DNA of 64,000 nt, from NCBI RefSeq assembly GCF_038958875.1, contig NZ_CP152407.1, forward strand, positions 999,501-1,063,500, in the 5' to 3' direction. Both the position numbers and the translations under genes were made by a program. Shown here in pieces: positions 62,689-64,000 of this stretch (position 1 is the first letter of the stretch; each line of letters opens with the position of its first letter). The notes beneath the pieces were generated by a model. The model was not told where the DNA came from. It made no database searches and saw only the letters and a list, made by a program, of their open reading frames with translations. The stretch is from Acidovorax sp. FHTAMBA (GTDB lineage: Bacteria > Pseudomonadota > Gammaproteobacteria > Burkholderiales > Burkholderiaceae_C).

Positions 62689-63606
62689 TTACACCGGCAG
62701 GAAACCTTCCACCGACAGATACCGCTCGCCCGTGTCGTAGTTGAAGCCCAGCACCTTGGCGCCCGCGGGCAGCTCCGGCAGCTTTTGCGCAATGGCGGCC
62801 AGCGTGGCACCCGAAGAAATGCCCACCAGAATCCCTTCTTCGCGCGCGCAGCGGCGTGCGTATTCGCGGGCCGGCTCGGCATCGACCTGAATCACGCCGT
62901 CGAGCAGGCTGGTGTCCAGGTTCTTGGGGACAAAGCCCGCGCCAATGCCCTGGATGGGGTGGGGCGAGGGCGCGCCGCCCGAGATCACGGGCGACGCCGT
63001 GGGCTCCACCGCAAACACCTTGAGGTGGGGGAACTTGGCTTTCAGCACGCGTGCCGTGCCGGTGAGGTGCCCGCCCGTGCCCACGCCGGTGATGAGCGCA
63101 TCCAGCCCGTCGGGGAAGTCGGCCAGGATCTCCTGCGCCGTGGTGCGCACGTGCACGTCGATGTTGGCGGGGTTCTCGAACTGCTGCGGAATCCACGACC
63201 CCGGCGTCTGCGCCTGCAGCTCCTGCGCGCGGGCAATCGCGCCCTTCATGCCTTTTTCGCGCGGTGTCAGGTCGAACTGCGCACCATAGGCCAGCATCAG
63301 GCGGCGGCGCTCGATGCTCATGCTGTCGGGCATCACCAGGATGAGCTTGTAGCCCTTGACGGCCGCAACCACGGCCAAGCCCACACCGGTGTTGCCACTG
63401 GTGGGCTCGATGATGGTGCCGCCGGGCTGGAGGGCACCCGATTTTTCGGCGTCTTCCACCATGGCCAGCGCAATGCGGTCCTTGATGGAGCCGCCGGGGT
63501 TGCTGCGCTCGGACTTCACCCACACGTTGGCACCCGCGCCAAACAGGCGGTTGATGCGCACGTGGGGCGTGTTGCCGATGGTTTGCAGAATGTTGTCAAC
63601 TTTCAT
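62689..63606 (-). CDS. cysK: Cysteine synthase A (O-acetylserine sulfhydrylase)
   Basis: The 305-residue PLP enzyme has the cofactor lysine Lys42 in NPGGSIKDRIA, the TSGNTGVGLA substrate loop, GVGTGGHLTG for phosphate binding and SSGATLAAIA. The C-terminal NYDTGERYLSVEGFLPV matches CysK. It makes cysteine from O-acetylserine and sulfide. GGAGACGCC precedes the ATG at 63606; the longer frame upstream overlaps the rnpB promoter side and is rejected. It is divergent from rnpB. Confidence 0.92.
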   Translation of the reverse strand: MKVDNILQTIGNTPHVRINRLFGAGANVWVKSERSNPGGSIKDRIALAMVEDAEKSGALQPGGTIIEPTSGNTGVGLAVVAAVKGYKLILVMPDSMSIERRRLMLAYGAQFDLTPREKGMKGAIARAQELQAQTPGSWIPQQFENPANIDVHVRTTAQEILADFPDGLDALITGVGTGGHLTGTARVLKAKFPHLKVFAVEPTASPVISGGAPSPHPIQGIGAGFVPKNLDTSLLDGVIQVDAEPAREYARRCAREEGILVGISSGATLAAIAQKLPELPAGAKVLGFNYDTGERYLSVEGFLPV

Positions 63607-63723
63607 GGCGTCTCCTGTGAGGTGCAAAGACAAAAGGGTGTGGTGCGCATTCTGACCCGATTGTTCTTCTGAGGCGCCATATGGATATGCCGGATATGCC
63701 GAAGCAGCGATAATCCACCCCGT

Positions 63724-64000
63724 GAAGCGCGCCAGACCGCCGCTGGTGCAATCTGGGAAACCAGGCACTGGAGGAACGTCCGGACTGCACAGGACAGCGT
63801 AGCAGCTAACGGCTGCCCACCGTGAGGTGAGGATCAGAGCAACAGAGACGAGTCAGGTCGTTTTCAGCCACCAAGGGTGTTCTATGGGGGGCCAGCGCAA
63901 GCTGGCACCGGCTGGCGTAAGCCAGACGCTCGGGCGCAAGCCTGAAGCCCCATAGCCGCCCAAGGCGCGGAACGCGACTTGGGTGAAACGGGCAATCTCT
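63724..64000 (+). ncRNA. rnpB: RNase P RNA, 5' part, running off the window
   Basis: The conserved GAGGAACGTCCGGACT block lies near 63772, followed by CACAGGACAG, then CAGAGCAACAGAGACGAGTC near 63834 and GGGTGAAACGGGCAATCTCT at the very end. These are the universal core elements P4/CR-I to CR-III of the bacterial type A RNA. The 5' end is set at about 63724 from the start of the P1 stem and could be a few bases off. The 3' end, including the partner of P1, is beyond the window. It lies divergent from cysK; ATAAT at 63709 may be part of the -10 box. Confidence 0.93.

Overview
The window looks like chromosome of a high-GC betaproteobacterium of the Comamonadaceae (Acidovorax-like). The basis is the codon bias, a catabolic gene set rich in acyl-CoA enzymes and LIV/TRAP/ABC uptake systems, an rnpB of beta/gamma type, and several short dispersed repeats. 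No rRNA, tRNA, prophage, CRISPR array or transposase gene was seen.

Region 1 (1-11.7 kb): a 680-bp concentric imperfect inverted repeat without a believable gene precedes a tightly packed plus-strand catabolic operon. It holds a TetR regulator, an SDR, an acyl-CoA carboxylase beta subunit, a frameshifted AlkC-like repair gene, an acyl-CoA dehydrogenase, an enoyl-CoA hydratase, the biotin-carrying carboxylase alpha subunit, a second acyl-CoA dehydrogenase and a BKACE-family enzyme. The order resembles an acyclic-terpenoid/branched acyl-CoA (atu/liu-type) pathway. Region 2 (11.7-13.5 kb): a lower-GC islet with a VapBC-type toxin-antitoxin pair and two unrecognised genes. Region 3 (13.4-25.9 kb): a minus-strand block with a FadB-like bifunctional enzyme, thiolase, acyl-CoA dehydrogenase, LIV-type ABC transporter and AMP-forming acyl-CoA ligase. 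A shared palindromic motif (TGCAAAG-n4-TGCTT) lies upstream of the TetR gene, of the acyl-CoA dehydrogenase and of livH, so regions 1 and 3 are plausibly one regulon.

Region 4 (26-32.8 kb): two hotdog thioesterases, a bactofilin, an Atm1-type ABC exporter, a hydroxyacid dehydrogenase, a MazG-like pyrophosphatase and a TRAP solute-binding protein. Region 5 (32.9-39 kb): a divergent envelope-sugar cassette (flippase-like protein, polyprenyl-phosphate GT2, ArnT-like GT39, UDP-glucuronate 4-epimerase, UDP-glucose dehydrogenase), best read as making and transferring lipid-linked uronic acid. It separates the TRAP DctP gene from DctQM (39-40.9 kb). Region 6 (41-46.5 kb): a HypT-like LysR regulator and a glutamate/aspartate ABC transporter with two binding-protein genes, the first frameshifted.

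Region 7 (46.8-54.3 kb): pyrC, a DUF3025 gene, htpX, a DASS anion transporter, a YhhQ-like transporter, a FAD-dependent dehydrogenase and a universal stress protein. Region 8 (54.3-59.3 kb): an EmrB/EmrA/OprM-type tripartite efflux operon with a divergent TetR gene and two 16-bp operators between them. Region 9 (59.4-64 kb): a ybhN-clsB-ybhP envelope-lipid operon, cysK, and the start of rnpB running off the window end.

Other notable points are a 31-bp duplicated start at the biotin carboxylase gene that creates a 38-codon mini-ORF, two apparent single-base frameshifts, and about ten copies of a short palindromic element, two of them inside coding regions in frame.
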